The notes below the pieces were generated by a model. That model made no database searches. It was not told the DNA's origin and saw only the letters and a program-made list of their open reading frames with translations. A stretch of DNA of 52,265 nucleotides from Burkholderiales bacterium (GTDB lineage: Bacteria > Pseudomonadota > Gammaproteobacteria > Burkholderiales > Burkholderiaceae_C), in assembly GCA_019509985.1 (NCBI GenBank), contig JAEKLF010000100.1, positions 1 through 52,265 on the forward strand, in the 5' to 3' direction. Positions 23,444 to 32,280 of the stretch are shown here, one piece after another (the stretch's first letter is position 1; each line of letters begins with the position of its first letter). The position numbers and the translations under genes were made by a program.

Positions 23444-24618
23444 GCGATACCACGCAACCCTTCCTTCCGTTCGCCCTGCCTGACATCGGCGACGACGAGA
23501 TCGCCGAAGTCGTTGACACGCTCAAGTCCGGCTGGATCACGACCGGCCCTAAGGCCAAGCGCTTCGAGCAGGCCTTCGCCGAGTTCCTGGGCCAAAACGG
23601 GGGTGTCGGGCAGATCGAATGCATCGCCGTCAACTCGGCCACCGCCGGCCTGCACCTGGCGCTGGAAGCCATCGGCCTTGGCCCCGGCGACGAAGTCATC
23701 ACGACGACCCACACCTTCACGGCCACCGCCGAGGTCGTGCGCTACTTGGGTGCCGACGTGAAGCTCGTCGACATCGACCCGGCGACGCTGAACATCGACA
23801 TCGCTGCTATCGAGGCTGCGATCACCCCGAAAACCAAGGCCATCCTGCCGGTGCACTACGCGGGCCTGGCCTGCGACATGCTGGCCATCCTCGACATCGC
23901 CCGCCGGCACGGCCTGCGCGTCATCGAGGATGCCGCCCACGCGCTGCCGACCACGCTGGAGAAGGAGTTGATCGGCACGTTGGGCAGCGACGCGACGGTC
24001 TTCAGCTTCTATGCCAACAAGACGATGACGACGGGCGAGGGCGGCATGCTGGTCACGCGCAATGCCGAGCTCGCCAAGCGCGCCAAGATCATGCGCCTGC
24101 ACGGCATGAGCCGCGACGCCTTCGACCGCTTCACGGCCAAGGTGCCGAGCTGGTACTACGAGATCGTGGCGCCGGGCTTCAAGTACAACCTGACCGACAT
24201 TGCCGCGGCGATGGGCCTGCACCAACTCAAGCGCCTGCCCGAATTCCAAGTCCGGCGCGAGCGGATCGCGCGGCGCTTCCAGCACGCCTTCGACGACCTG
24301 CCGCTGATCCTGCCGCCGGAAGCTCCCGAGGGCGACACGCACGCCTGGCACCTCTACGTCGTGCGCCTGGCCGACGACGCGAGCGTCACACGCGACGCCT
24401 TCATCGAAGGCATGTTCGCCGCCGGCATCGGCTGCAGCGTGCACTACGTGCCGCTGCATCTGCACCCCTACTGGCGGGATCGCTACGGCCTCACGCCGGA
24501 GCAGTTTCCGCAGTCGCAGAAGGCCTTCGATCGCACCGTCAGCCTGCCGCTCTATACGGCCATGAGCGACGCGGACGTCGAACGTGTCATCGCCGCGGTG
24601 CGCGGGCTGCTGGCCTGA
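23440..24618 (+). CDS. DegT/DnrJ/EryC1/StrS-type PLP aminotransferase
   Basis: A sugar-nucleotide aminotransferase of 392 aa. The PLP lysine is Lys194 in SFYANKTMTTGEGG. Asp164 in VIEDAAHALP contacts the pyridine nitrogen. The N-terminus has SGWITTGPKAKRFE, and AVNSATAGLHLAL matches the cofactor phosphate-binding region. With the PglF-type dehydratase and the PglC-type transferase nearby it resembles PglE, making a 4-amino-4,6-dideoxy-HexNAc nucleotide. Adjacent to the next gene without a gap (TGAATG). Confidence 0.92.
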   Translation: MSDTTQPFLPFALPDIGDDEIAEVVDTLKSGWITTGPKAKRFEQAFAEFLGQNGGVGQIECIAVNSATAGLHLALEAIGLGPGDEVITTTHTFTATAEVVRYLGADVKLVDIDPATLNIDIAAIEAAITPKTKAILPVHYAGLACDMLAILDIARRHGLRVIEDAAHALPTTLEKELIGTLGSDATVFSFYANKTMTTGEGGMLVTRNAELAKRAKIMRLHGMSRDAFDRFTAKVPSWYYEIVAPGFKYNLTDIAAAMGLHQLKRLPEFQVRRERIARRFQHAFDDLPLILPPEAPEGDTHAWHLYVVRLADDASVTRDAFIEGMFAAGIGCSVHYVPLHLHPYWRDRYGLTPEQFPQSQKAFDRTVSLPLYTAMSDADVERVIAAVRGLLA

Positions 24619-25215
24619 ATGCTGACGGTGGCCAAGCGCCTGTTCGACGTGATCTGCTCGGCGCTGGGACTGGGGCTGCTGGCCCCGCTGCTGCTGCTCA
24701 TTGCGGCGTGGATCAAGCTTGACTCGCCCGGCCCTGCGCTGTTCCGCCAGACCCGCGTGGGGCGCTTAGGCGTGCCGTTCACCATCCACAAGTTCCGCAC
24801 GATGCGCGTGGAAGACGGACCGGCCATCACGGTAGGAGCCGATCCGCGCATCACGCGGTCGGGGCGCATGCTGCGCGCCAGCAAGCTCGACGAGCTGCCT
24901 CAGCTGTGGGACGTTTTGCGTGGTGTGATGAGCCTCGTCGGTCCACGGCCAGAGTTGCCGCGCTACGTTGAGCTCTATCCTGCGTCCATGCGTGAACGTG
25001 TGCTGTCCGTGCGGCCGGGTGTCACCGATCCCGCGTCGCTCGCTTTCAGCCGCGAGGCCGAACTGTTGGCCGCAGCCAGCGACCCGGAGCGCGAATACCG
25101 CGAGGTCATTCTGCCGGCCAAGCTGCAATTGTCGGCCGACTACGCCCTCCATGCCAGCCTCGCGACCGACTTGGAGCTGATCCTGCGCACACTCGCCCGA
25201 GTGCTGCGCCGTTGA
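24619..25215 (+). CDS. Initiating sugar-phosphate transferase (PglC/WcaJ-C type)
   Basis: A 198-aa monotopic phosphoglycosyl transferase. Re-entrant N-terminal hydrophobic helix (LFDVICSALGLGLLAPLLLL). The catalytic core contains KLDSPGPALFRQTRVG, FTIHKFRTMR and SKLDELPQLWDVLRG, followed by MSLVGPRPELP. It is the short form without the extra N-terminal membrane domain of WcaJ. It attaches the first sugar phosphate to undecaprenyl phosphate, starting the locus A glycan. Confidence 0.92.
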   Translation: MLTVAKRLFDVICSALGLGLLAPLLLLIAAWIKLDSPGPALFRQTRVGRLGVPFTIHKFRTMRVEDGPAITVGADPRITRSGRMLRASKLDELPQLWDVLRGVMSLVGPRPELPRYVELYPASMRERVLSVRPGVTDPASLAFSREAELLAAASDPEREYREVILPAKLQLSADYALHASLATDLELILRTLARVLRR

Positions 25216-25235
25216 GCCGCGACAATCGCGCCCCT

Positions 25236-27131
25236 ATGGATTGGCAACGTCTCGATGTGCTGTTGACCCGCGTGCGCCCGCACCGGGAGCGGCTCGCTCT
25301 GCTGCTCGACCTCGTCGTGGTCGGGCTGGCCTGGCAGTTCACCTACCTCTTTCGTCTCGGCTTCGAGCGCTGGTTCTCTGCGCGCCCCGACTACGACAGC
25401 TACGTGCTGCTTGGCGTGCTCGCCTTTTACGCTGTAGCGATGCTGACGCTGCGCGTGCCCAAGGGCATGTGGCGCTTCTCCGGCTTCGGCGAGGTCAAGC
25501 GCCTGGCGCTGGCCTGCGGTGGCGCTGGCCTCGTGGCAGCCACGGCGGTGCTGATGGCTCATCTGGACGGCGTACCGCGAGCAGTCCTGGCCCTGCATCC
25601 GCTTTTTACGCTGATGCTGCTGGCCATGATGCGCATGGGCTACCGCATGCTCTACGAGCACATGCGCAGTCGCATCAGCGGCAGTGCGCATGAGCAGCGC
25701 CGTGCGCTGGTGATGGGCGCAGGCGATGCCGGCCGCTTGCTGGTGGCAGGCCTCCAGCACACGCAGGGTTGGGTCATTGTGGGCTTCCTGGATGACGCAC
25801 CAGAGAAGCAGGCCGCCCGCATCGCCGCCGTGCCGGTGCTCGGCCGCCTGGAGCAGGCCGGCGAGTTTGCGGCCTTGCACGGCATCACCCACTTGATTGT
25901 GGCCATGCCGGGTGCCACCGTGCCGCAGCGCCGCCATGCGCTCGACATAGCCGGTAAGGTTGGCCTGCCGGTTCTGACAGTGCCCAGCAGCGAGGAGATG
26001 CTTTCGGGCCGCTCGGTCAACCAGGTACGCGACATCGAGCCTGAGGACCTGCTAGGCCGTGAGCCGGTGGAGCTGGACGAAGGTGGCATCAGCGAATGCC
26101 TGAACGGCAAGACCGTGCTGATCACCGGCGCGGGCGGCTCCATCGGCTCTGAGCTGTGCCGGCAGGTGGCACGTTATGGTCCGTCGAAGATCGTGCTCTT
26201 CGAACTGAGCGAGTTCGCCCTGTACACCATCGAGCAGGAACTGGGCGAGAAGTTCCCGCAGATCCCCCTCGTACGCCTGATCGGCGACGTGAAGGATCTC
26301 GAGCACCTGCGCCACGTCTTCGGCAAGTACAAGCCGCAAATCGTCTTCCATGCGGCGGCCTACAAGCACGTGCCGCTGATGGAAGAAGAGAACGCTTGGG
26401 CGGCGCTGCGCAACAATACGCTGGGGACGTATCACGCTTGTCTGGCGGCGGCAGAAAGCGGTGCCGAGCGCTTTGTGCTGATCAGCACGGACAAGGCAGT
26501 CAACCCGACCAATGTGATGGGCGCCACCAAGCGCGCAGCGGAGCTGGTGATCAGCCACATGGCCGGCCAGGGCTACGCGACCAAGTTCATGGCGGTGCGC
26601 TTTGGCAACGTGCTGGGGTCCAGCGGCAGCGTGATCCCGAAGTTCAAAGAGCAGATTGCCAGGGGCGGACCGGTGACGGTGACGCATCCCGACATCATTC
26701 GGTACTTCATGACCATTCCAGAGGCGGCGCGGTTGGTCGTTCAAGCTGGCGTCATTGGACAACATGGTCAGGTTTTCCTGTTCGACATGGGGGAGCCTGT
26801 ACGAATTGTCGATCTGGCGCGTGACATGATTCGGCTATGTGGTTATGACGTCAATGGCATAGAAATAGTATTCAGTGGACTTAGACCTGGCGAAAAGCTG
26901 TTTGAAGAATTGCTTTCGGACAAAGACAAGACATTGCCTACGCACATCCCACGATTGCTAGTGGCGCGCATCAATGATCATGCTATTTCGGAACGTGCGT
27001 TAATCTGGTTAGACGCACTGCAGAAAGTCAACAGTGCCTCTTCCGACACGGCGGTGCGAACGCTTCTGCATCAACTTCTCGGAAGCGAATATCACCACGC
27101 AATGCTCGAAAATAATGATTCCGTCCACTAG
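25236..27131 (+). CDS. Nucleotide-sugar 4,6-dehydratase, PglF/WbpM/CapD type
   Basis: Membrane-anchored UDP-HexNAc 4,6-dehydratase, 631 aa from ATG 25236; a TTG at 25212 overlapping the previous stop is an alternative. About four N-terminal membrane helices (residues 20-135). A CoA-binding-like fold has GAGDAG at 161-166. The SDR domain has GAGGSIGS (298-305), STDK (417-420) and MGATK (428-432), where Met replaces the usual Tyr, as is typical of this family. From about base 26800 to the end the DNA becomes AT-rich and codon use changes, while the protein stays in frame, suggesting recombination inside the gene. Confidence 0.93.
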   Translation: MDWQRLDVLLTRVRPHRERLALLLDLVVVGLAWQFTYLFRLGFERWFSARPDYDSYVLLGVLAFYAVAMLTLRVPKGMWRFSGFGEVKRLALACGGAGLVAATAVLMAHLDGVPRAVLALHPLFTLMLLAMMRMGYRMLYEHMRSRISGSAHEQRRALVMGAGDAGRLLVAGLQHTQGWVIVGFLDDAPEKQAARIAAVPVLGRLEQAGEFAALHGITHLIVAMPGATVPQRRHALDIAGKVGLPVLTVPSSEEMLSGRSVNQVRDIEPEDLLGREPVELDEGGISECLNGKTVLITGAGGSIGSELCRQVARYGPSKIVLFELSEFALYTIEQELGEKFPQIPLVRLIGDVKDLEHLRHVFGKYKPQIVFHAAAYKHVPLMEEENAWAALRNNTLGTYHACLAAAESGAERFVLISTDKAVNPTNVMGATKRAAELVISHMAGQGYATKFMAVRFGNVLGSSGSVIPKFKEQIARGGPVTVTHPDIIRYFMTIPEAARLVVQAGVIGQHGQVFLFDMGEPVRIVDLARDMIRLCGYDVNGIEIVFSGLRPGEKLFEELLSDKDKTLPTHIPRLLVARINDHAISERALIWLDALQKVNSASSDTAVRTLLHQLLGSEYHHAMLENNDSVH

Positions 27132-27448
27132 CACGTTGTGGTCTGCACCGATCGGTGAAGAATCGTCGCCGCTGCCGTGGCGCCGCTTGGGATTGCAGAG
27201 GTTTAGTTATTGTTAGTGCGATTGGCGCGAATTGCTAGGGTTTAGCAGACCGGCTTCAATATGCGAGCGTACCTGAGTGGCAAGGAACTCGGCTGCGGCA
27301 TTGTCGGGGAATGCGCGCCCTCTCGAGTGCTTGCCGTCATACTTATCGTCAAGCTTGCCGATCCACTGCGCTGTAGCGCCTCTCTCCGTTTAGAGAAAAT
27401 GAGCCATGACGGCGGAATCCAAATCCTACAAACGCCTCTGAACGCGCT
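27132..27448. other. AT-rich intergenic stretch, no convincing gene
   Basis: 317 bp between the dehydratase and the acyltransferase, lower in GC than the surroundings. A plus frame from 27261 runs into the acyltransferase and looks random. On the minus strand 27213-27389 is open for about 58 codons with a protein-like composition (for example AQWIGKLDDKYDGKHSRGRA) but has no start codon, so it may be a gene remnant. I do not recognise it. Confidence 0.35.
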
Positions 27449-28576
27449 ATGCACGTTTCGTTAAAACATAAATCAGAACTGCAGTCCTTTAGAGGAATTG
27501 CGGCCTTGGTGGTTCTTATTCACCATTGTTTTATGTACTTCAACACAGGTACAGTGCGCTACGTTGCTGGCGAGCTTTTTTTTAATGCACATGCTGCAGT
27601 TGTGGCATTTTATGTGCTAAGTGGGTATGTTCTTTCTTTAGCGTTGCGTGGTGAACAAAAATCATTGCCTGGCTACGTTTCATTCTTGATTCGTCGCATA
27701 TTTCGGATTTATCCCGCCCTTTGGGTTGCAATGTTAATCGCCTTAGTCTATACGATGGTTCTTAAGGGCGTTCCGTTATCTGTAAATGTTGCCGATCCTT
27801 CGTGGATTGGGTTTCGCAATTCGGATCCCGAGTGGCCAAGGATAGTTGCTGCATTCTTGGCCATTGGGGCGGCACTTCCGATGCCAGTTTGGTCGATCTT
27901 CGCTGAGTTGGTGGCTGCTCCAATTGTCCCAATACTCTTTTGGTCTGCTTGCTATAAACCACGTTGGTTTGGGGCATTATTCGCTAGCCTGCTGCTTGCA
28001 AGTTTTCTAATTGGCCAAGCAACACGCATGAACGTGGGTGTCTATCTAGTGGACTTTGCTATTGGTGTAGCCGCTTGCGTGTGGGGAAGCAGTTTTGTTG
28101 CGATTCTTAGAAGGAAGAAAATCGTGCCAGGGGTGGCCATTCTGGCGCTGCTAAGTCTGTGGTTTGGACGGCTAATCGGTCCTTGGTCATTTGAGGCAAA
28201 TTATCACTCGCCGGGCGCTGCGTTGCTGGAGGCCTTGTCAGCTGCAACGCTAATAGCGATAATCGCAATTGATTCCAATCGATTCAGTATCTTGAGAAAA
28301 TCGCGGCTTGTGAGTTTGGGGGATATCTCCTACAGTCTTTATTTGATTCATCTTCCAATTCTCGCGCTTGTTGCTGGCTATTTGGGGGATGTTCTCTTGA
28401 TTCGACCATTTGAGGGCAGTCAGCCCGTTGCCGCAACGTTTCTAATTTTGTTCATTGTTCTCGCGATTTGTCTCTCTATTTCGGCTTTTATTTATCGATT
28501 CGTTGAGAGGCCGTGGAACTCCATTGGGCGCGCCATTGCCAATAGGTGTAATGAGTCGACGAGACCCGCGCGTTGA
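27449..28576 (+). CDS. Acyltransferase 3 family membrane protein (OafA-like)
   Basis: A 375-aa integral membrane O-acyltransferase with ~10 hydrophobic segments. The family pattern is at the N-terminus: SELQSFRGIAALVVLIHHCF, with catalytic His in the R-x10-H motif. FYVLSGYVLSLAL and FLIRRIFRIYPALW follow, and GDISYSLYLIHLPI lies near the C-terminus. It probably acetylates the surface glycan. The gene is much AT-richer than its neighbours (about 40-50 % GC in lines I counted), a sign of transfer. No clear Shine-Dalgarno is present. Confidence 0.88.
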   Translation: MHVSLKHKSELQSFRGIAALVVLIHHCFMYFNTGTVRYVAGELFFNAHAAVVAFYVLSGYVLSLALRGEQKSLPGYVSFLIRRIFRIYPALWVAMLIALVYTMVLKGVPLSVNVADPSWIGFRNSDPEWPRIVAAFLAIGAALPMPVWSIFAELVAAPIVPILFWSACYKPRWFGALFASLLLASFLIGQATRMNVGVYLVDFAIGVAACVWGSSFVAILRRKKIVPGVAILALLSLWFGRLIGPWSFEANYHSPGAALLEALSAATLIAIIAIDSNRFSILRKSRLVSLGDISYSLYLIHLPILALVAGYLGDVLLIRPFEGSQPVAATFLILFIVLAICLSISAFIYRFVERPWNSIGRAIANRCNESTRPAR

Positions 28577-28738
28577 ACGATGTTCGATGGCCTCAAGGCT
28601 TTCGCAGTCTGCATGGCTTCCCGCGCGCAACTAGACGAAAGTGTCTCTGCACTTAATGTGTAACCGGTTCGGGTTGCAATGTGCGCTGCGGTAAGGGATA
28701 GCGGCGTTTTCGTGTGCCCGAATTGGCGCTCAGAGCGA

Positions 28739-28751
28739 ACTAGAATCTAGT
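28739..28751. promoter_or_regulatory. Palindrome upstream of the 131-aa gene
   Basis: ACTAGA-A-TCTAGT is a perfect 13-nt palindrome 51 bp before the ATG at 28803, containing a TAGAAT element. It could be a -10 or an operator. The remaining gap 28577-28802 shows no gene. Confidence 0.3.
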
Positions 28752-28802
28752 GCTTTTTACAATCGATTTGCATAAGTACCAGAAAACGCAGTCAAGAGCC
28801 TT

Positions 28803-29198
28803 ATGTCAACAGACTCGAACAACAACCGCATACTGCCAGCATTGATTCGTAGGGCCCATGAGGCGGTCGCGCCGCTGACTGCCTGGAGCAACGGGACGCC
28901 TCGTTCCGTCGCCGATCTGGCCGATACCTGTGTTCTTTTCATGGCGCAGGAAGCTGGCTTCGACCTGCTGAACGGGGGAACTGGTGACGATCTAACGAAC
29001 AGTGAGCTAGCCGCTCCCGTGAACGAGGTCATTGATCACCCCGACCAGATCGTCTTTGACGCCTTAGAGCAAAAGGGCACACCTCGCCTGCGGATCAGCG
29101 TGGACCGGCCGTTCGCAGTCCGCTGGAAGCACAGGGTCTCGCTCGTAGAGGACGGACCGGCGGCCTATCTCGAGATGCTGGGTAGAGGTGGCGAGTGA
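28803..29198 (+). CDS. Hypothetical protein, 131 aa
   Basis: I do not recognise this protein. It starts MSTDSNNNRILPALIRRAHE and is soluble, without a signal peptide or membrane helix. It contains FMAQEAGFDLLNGGTGDD and ends YLEMLGRGGE. GC-rich third positions on the plus strand support coding. Its stop overlaps the next start as GTGA, so it is translationally coupled to the sulfatase-like membrane protein and may work with it. GC content returns here to the genome level after the AT-rich island. Confidence 0.65.
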   Translation: MSTDSNNNRILPALIRRAHEAVAPLTAWSNGTPRSVADLADTCVLFMAQEAGFDLLNGGTGDDLTNSELAAPVNEVIDHPDQIVFDALEQKGTPRLRISVDRPFAVRWKHRVSLVEDGPAAYLEMLGRGGE

Positions 29199-30658
29199 CC
29201 GAAATGGAGCGTCCCATCGTCGACGAAGGCCATCGCTTGAAGGGGGGGGCGCGAAGCTGCGCTAGCGGGAGTGATGCGCTGGAGGAAGGTATGAGCCCGG
29301 TGCAACGCATGCAGGCGCGCTTTTCGCTGCCTACTGTCCTGGTCGGCGTGCTCGCGGTCGTTCTGGCCAACTTGCCGCTGTGGCTCGCCGCAGTGCAGGA
29401 CGACATGCGCCGGGGGATCTTCAGCCTGGATGGGATCATCGCAGTGGCGGTGGGATTTCGGAGCCGTCGTTGGGGTGCTTTCCTGCTGATTGGCGCCTGG
29501 CTGCTAGACTTGGCCGTCGCCAAGTCGATTACGTACCACTTCCCTTCGCCCGCCCTATTCGTCGCATCGGCGAAATTCGGCGGGGCGTTGGACTTGAGGT
29601 CGCTGCTCGACCCCTTCGATATCGCCATCTTTCTGGCCCTCGCCGGGTCATTCGTTGCTCTTCTGCGGCTACAGAGGCAAAAGCCGCCGACGCGCACGCT
29701 CGCGGCGATCTTCATCATCGTTGGGACACTGGACGTACTCAACGGTTCTTCGGCGATGTCGATGAAGGAGTTTCGGTCACTGGATGTGAACGTGGCAGGC
29801 AGTCCTGCGCTGGTGATGCTGTCTTCCGTTCTTCATAATCCGACCGAAGCGTTGCCCCTGGCATCGATCAAAGGGCCCAATGCCGTTGGCTCGTACCTAA
29901 AGGTGCGTGACTGGATGACAACCCATCCCGACGGTTCGGTGTTCGTGGTGGTCGTCGAATCCCTAGGACTGCCGGTGGATCCTCACCAGCGGGCTTGGCT
30001 GTCATCCCGGATGCGGCCTAAAGGTGCCCAGGCGGTCGACGAGGAGTCCGTGGAGTTTTCTGGGCCGACGACTTACGGCGAATTGAGGACTCTTTGCCTG
30101 CTCGTAGGGGGTTACGACAGACTCAAGTCGGAGTCGGCCACGACCTGTTTGCCCCGGCTGGCGGCGGACAAAGGGTGGAAGACGTCCGGCTACCACGGCT
30201 TCACCGAACGAATGTTCGACCGCGCTATCTGGTGGCCCACCATAGGCGTGCAGAACATGTATTTCCTCGAGCAGCTCAAGGCAGCGGGGGCCACTCAGCG
30301 TTGTGGCGCCGCCTTTGCCGGCATCTGTGATGCAGAGCTGCTGCGCAGGGCCGCAAGTTCAATTTCGCCAAGGTCCCTGGTCTACGTGCTGACGCTCAAC
30401 ACGCACCTTCCGCTCGCCTCGACAGAGGTTTCGGCGGACCTTGCGCCGTTGTGCCAAGACGCTCCGAGGTCAGCGTGCGAGCTACTGAGCGCCACCGGAA
30501 GAGTGCTCGACGAGGTTCGCCAAGTGGCCGACGAGCACCCGAACTCGCTCGTGCTTGTGGTCGGTGACCACGCGCCCCCCTTCAAGAACAAGGCTGCCCG
30601 GCAGGCGTTCTCGCCTAACCGAGTGCCGGCCTGGATTGTCTATCCCGCCGTTCGGTGA
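29195..30658 (+). CDS. Sulfatase/alkaline-phosphatase-fold membrane protein
   Basis: A 487-aa protein with about four N-terminal membrane helices (residues ~45-185) and a periplasmic domain of the LtaS/phosphoethanolamine-transferase type. VFVVVVESLGLP holds the first metal-site Glu, GPTTYGELRTLC the probable nucleophile Thr, YVLTLNTHLPL a His, and VLVVGDHAPPF the C-terminal Asp-His pair. Such enzymes transfer phospho-alcohol groups to glycans or lipids. The start is GTG 29195 coupled as GTGA; an internal ATG at 29291 is possible. Last gene of locus A, facing gmhA 40 bp away. Confidence 0.8.
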   Translation: MTEMERPIVDEGHRLKGGARSCASGSDALEEGMSPVQRMQARFSLPTVLVGVLAVVLANLPLWLAAVQDDMRRGIFSLDGIIAVAVGFRSRRWGAFLLIGAWLLDLAVAKSITYHFPSPALFVASAKFGGALDLRSLLDPFDIAIFLALAGSFVALLRLQRQKPPTRTLAAIFIIVGTLDVLNGSSAMSMKEFRSLDVNVAGSPALVMLSSVLHNPTEALPLASIKGPNAVGSYLKVRDWMTTHPDGSVFVVVVESLGLPVDPHQRAWLSSRMRPKGAQAVDEESVEFSGPTTYGELRTLCLLVGGYDRLKSESATTCLPRLAADKGWKTSGYHGFTERMFDRAIWWPTIGVQNMYFLEQLKAAGATQRCGAAFAGICDAELLRRAASSISPRSLVYVLTLNTHLPLASTEVSADLAPLCQDAPRSACELLSATGRVLDEVRQVADEHPNSLVLVVGDHAPPFKNKAARQAFSPNRVPAWIVYPAVR

Positions 30659-30698
30659 AGCGCGCTTCGGCGGAAGGCCTGAGGTCGTAGCTGGACGA

Positions 30699-31277
30699 TC
30701 ACTGACGGATGTCGCTGGCGCAGAGGGTCTTCATCACCATATGACCGAACATCAGATGCACGTCTTCGCACAGTTGCATGTCGAACGACGGGACCCATAT
30801 CGACTGTTTGGCCATCTGCTTCAGCTTGCCGCCGTCGTAGCCGACGACCGCGAGGGTGTCCATGCCGTTAGCGTTCGCGAACTCCACCGCCTTCAGTACA
30901 TTGGGCGAGTTGCCGCTACCGCTGATGGCGACCAGCACGTCGCCTTCATCGGCAATCGCTGCCAACTGGCCCGCGAAGACCTGCTCGTAGGCAAGGTCGT
31001 TCGCGAAGGCGGTGATAGCGCCGATGTTGTCGCACAGCGAGATCCCGCGGAACTTCTTGCCAGTGGCCAAGTTGACCATCTTGTTCCAGTCGGTAATATA
31101 GTGCGACGCCGTGGAAGCGCTGCCGCCGTTGCCGCAGGTGAAGATCTTTTTTCCGGCCAGGAACTTTGCCCGGATGAGGTCGATGCCGGCCTGGAAGGCA
31201 TCCGCGTTCACTTTTTCCGCAAGGAGCGCGTGAGCGGCGAAGTAATTCTTGACAGTGAACAGGGTGGCGGAAGACAT
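30699..31277 (-). CDS. gmhA: Sedoheptulose-7-phosphate isomerase (GmhA-like)
   Basis: A 192-aa SIS-domain isomerase converting sedoheptulose 7-phosphate to D-glycero-D-manno-heptose 7-phosphate. The phosphate loop is FTCGNGGSASTASHY, with Asp63 in the position of the GmhA catalytic Glu. SDIG-like NIGAITAFANDLAYEQVF follows, then AISGSGNSPNVLKAVEFA. The C-terminal CEDVHLMFGHM carries the metal or catalytic His. Last gene of the locus B operon, 6 nt after hddA. First step of GDP-heptose synthesis. Confidence 0.9.
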   Translation of the reverse strand: MSSATLFTVKNYFAAHALLAEKVNADAFQAGIDLIRAKFLAGKKIFTCGNGGSASTASHYITDWNKMVNLATGKKFRGISLCDNIGAITAFANDLAYEQVFAGQLAAIADEGDVLVAISGSGNSPNVLKAVEFANANGMDTLAVVGYDGGKLKQMAKQSIWVPSFDMQLCEDVHLMFGHMVMKTLCASDIRQ

Positions 31278-31283
31278 AGGAAC

Positions 31284-32270
31284 TTATTCGGGAGGTTGAT
31301 AAAAGACAATCTGAGCGCCGCCACGGTCGAGCAGGAAACGGACTGGCTGCAATCCTGGAAGCGCGGCAGTGATGCGGTCGCGGCACTGGGGAGGCGCGAA
31401 GAACATCATGAAGCCCCCGTTGCCGGCACCGAGCAGCTTGCCGCCTAGGGCGCCGTTTGCCAAGCCAATACGATACCACTCATCAATCTGTGGGTCAGTG
31501 ATGCCCTCGGACATCTGGCGCTTCAGCTGCCAATTCTCGTCGAGGATCGAACCGAAATGATCCAGTGACCCGGCTTCGATTTCCCTCTTCAGCTCAAAGG
31601 CGAGTTCCACCATACGCCGCATCAAGATGCGCCGGTCCTGCGATCGCAAGGCGGAGGATTGCTTCGCCAGTACGGCAGAGGCGCTGCGGGTCCGTCCGGT
31701 GAAGAAGACGAGGGTAGACGCCTCCAGTTGCCGGAGCAGGGAAGGCTGGCAGATCACCGGATCGACCGATACTGATTCGTCTGGATGAAAGCGGATCAAG
31801 TTGAGTCCGCCATAGGCTGCGGCGTATTGATCCTGCTTGCCAATAGGCTCGCCGCATCGCTCGATCTCAATGTGACAAGCCTGTCGCGCTAGCATTTCCT
31901 TCGAGGCGAAACGGTTCTTGTAGGCGTAAAGCGCGTTCAGGAGGCCGACGGTGTAGGTGCTGGACGAGCCGAGTCCCGAGCCCCGCGACGGAATGTCGGC
32001 CATCGACGCGATCTCAATACCGCCTTCAATGCCTACCACGGCAAGCGCCTCGCGCACTAGCGGGTGCTCGATCTGCTCGCGCGTGCCCACTTCCTCGGTC
32101 TTCGTGTAGCTCAGGCGGATGCTGCCGTCGAACTTGCGGTTGACGGCGATGTACATGTATTTGTCAATCGACGTGGAAAGCACGGCTCCGACCTCTTCTC
32201 TGTAGAACGCCGGAAGGTCGCTGCCACCTCCCACATAGCTCATGCGCAAGGGGGTTTTGCTAAGAATCAT
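31284..32270 (-). CDS. hddA: D-glycero-D-manno-heptose 7-phosphate 1-kinase (HddA type)
   Basis: GHMP kinase of 328 aa. It begins MILSKTPLRMSYVGGGSDLP, has the GHMP ATP loop ADIPSRGSGLGSSSTYTVGL at 91-110, and motif 3 GGKLLGAGNGGFMMFF near the C-terminus. It phosphorylates C1 of D,D-heptose 7-phosphate with alpha stereochemistry, leading to GDP-heptose. I start at 32270 because MILSKTPLR is conserved; the open frame further upstream lies in the neighbouring gene. Gap of 10 nt to the upstream fusion gene. Confidence 0.92.
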   Translation of the reverse strand: MILSKTPLRMSYVGGGSDLPAFYREEVGAVLSTSIDKYMYIAVNRKFDGSIRLSYTKTEEVGTREQIEHPLVREALAVVGIEGGIEIASMADIPSRGSGLGSSSTYTVGLLNALYAYKNRFASKEMLARQACHIEIERCGEPIGKQDQYAAAYGGLNLIRFHPDESVSVDPVICQPSLLRQLEASTLVFFTGRTRSASAVLAKQSSALRSQDRRILMRRMVELAFELKREIEAGSLDHFGSILDENWQLKRQMSEGITDPQIDEWYRIGLANGALGGKLLGAGNGGFMMFFAPPQCRDRITAALPGLQPVRFLLDRGGAQIVFYQPPE

Positions 32271-32280
32271 TGTTGCGAAG

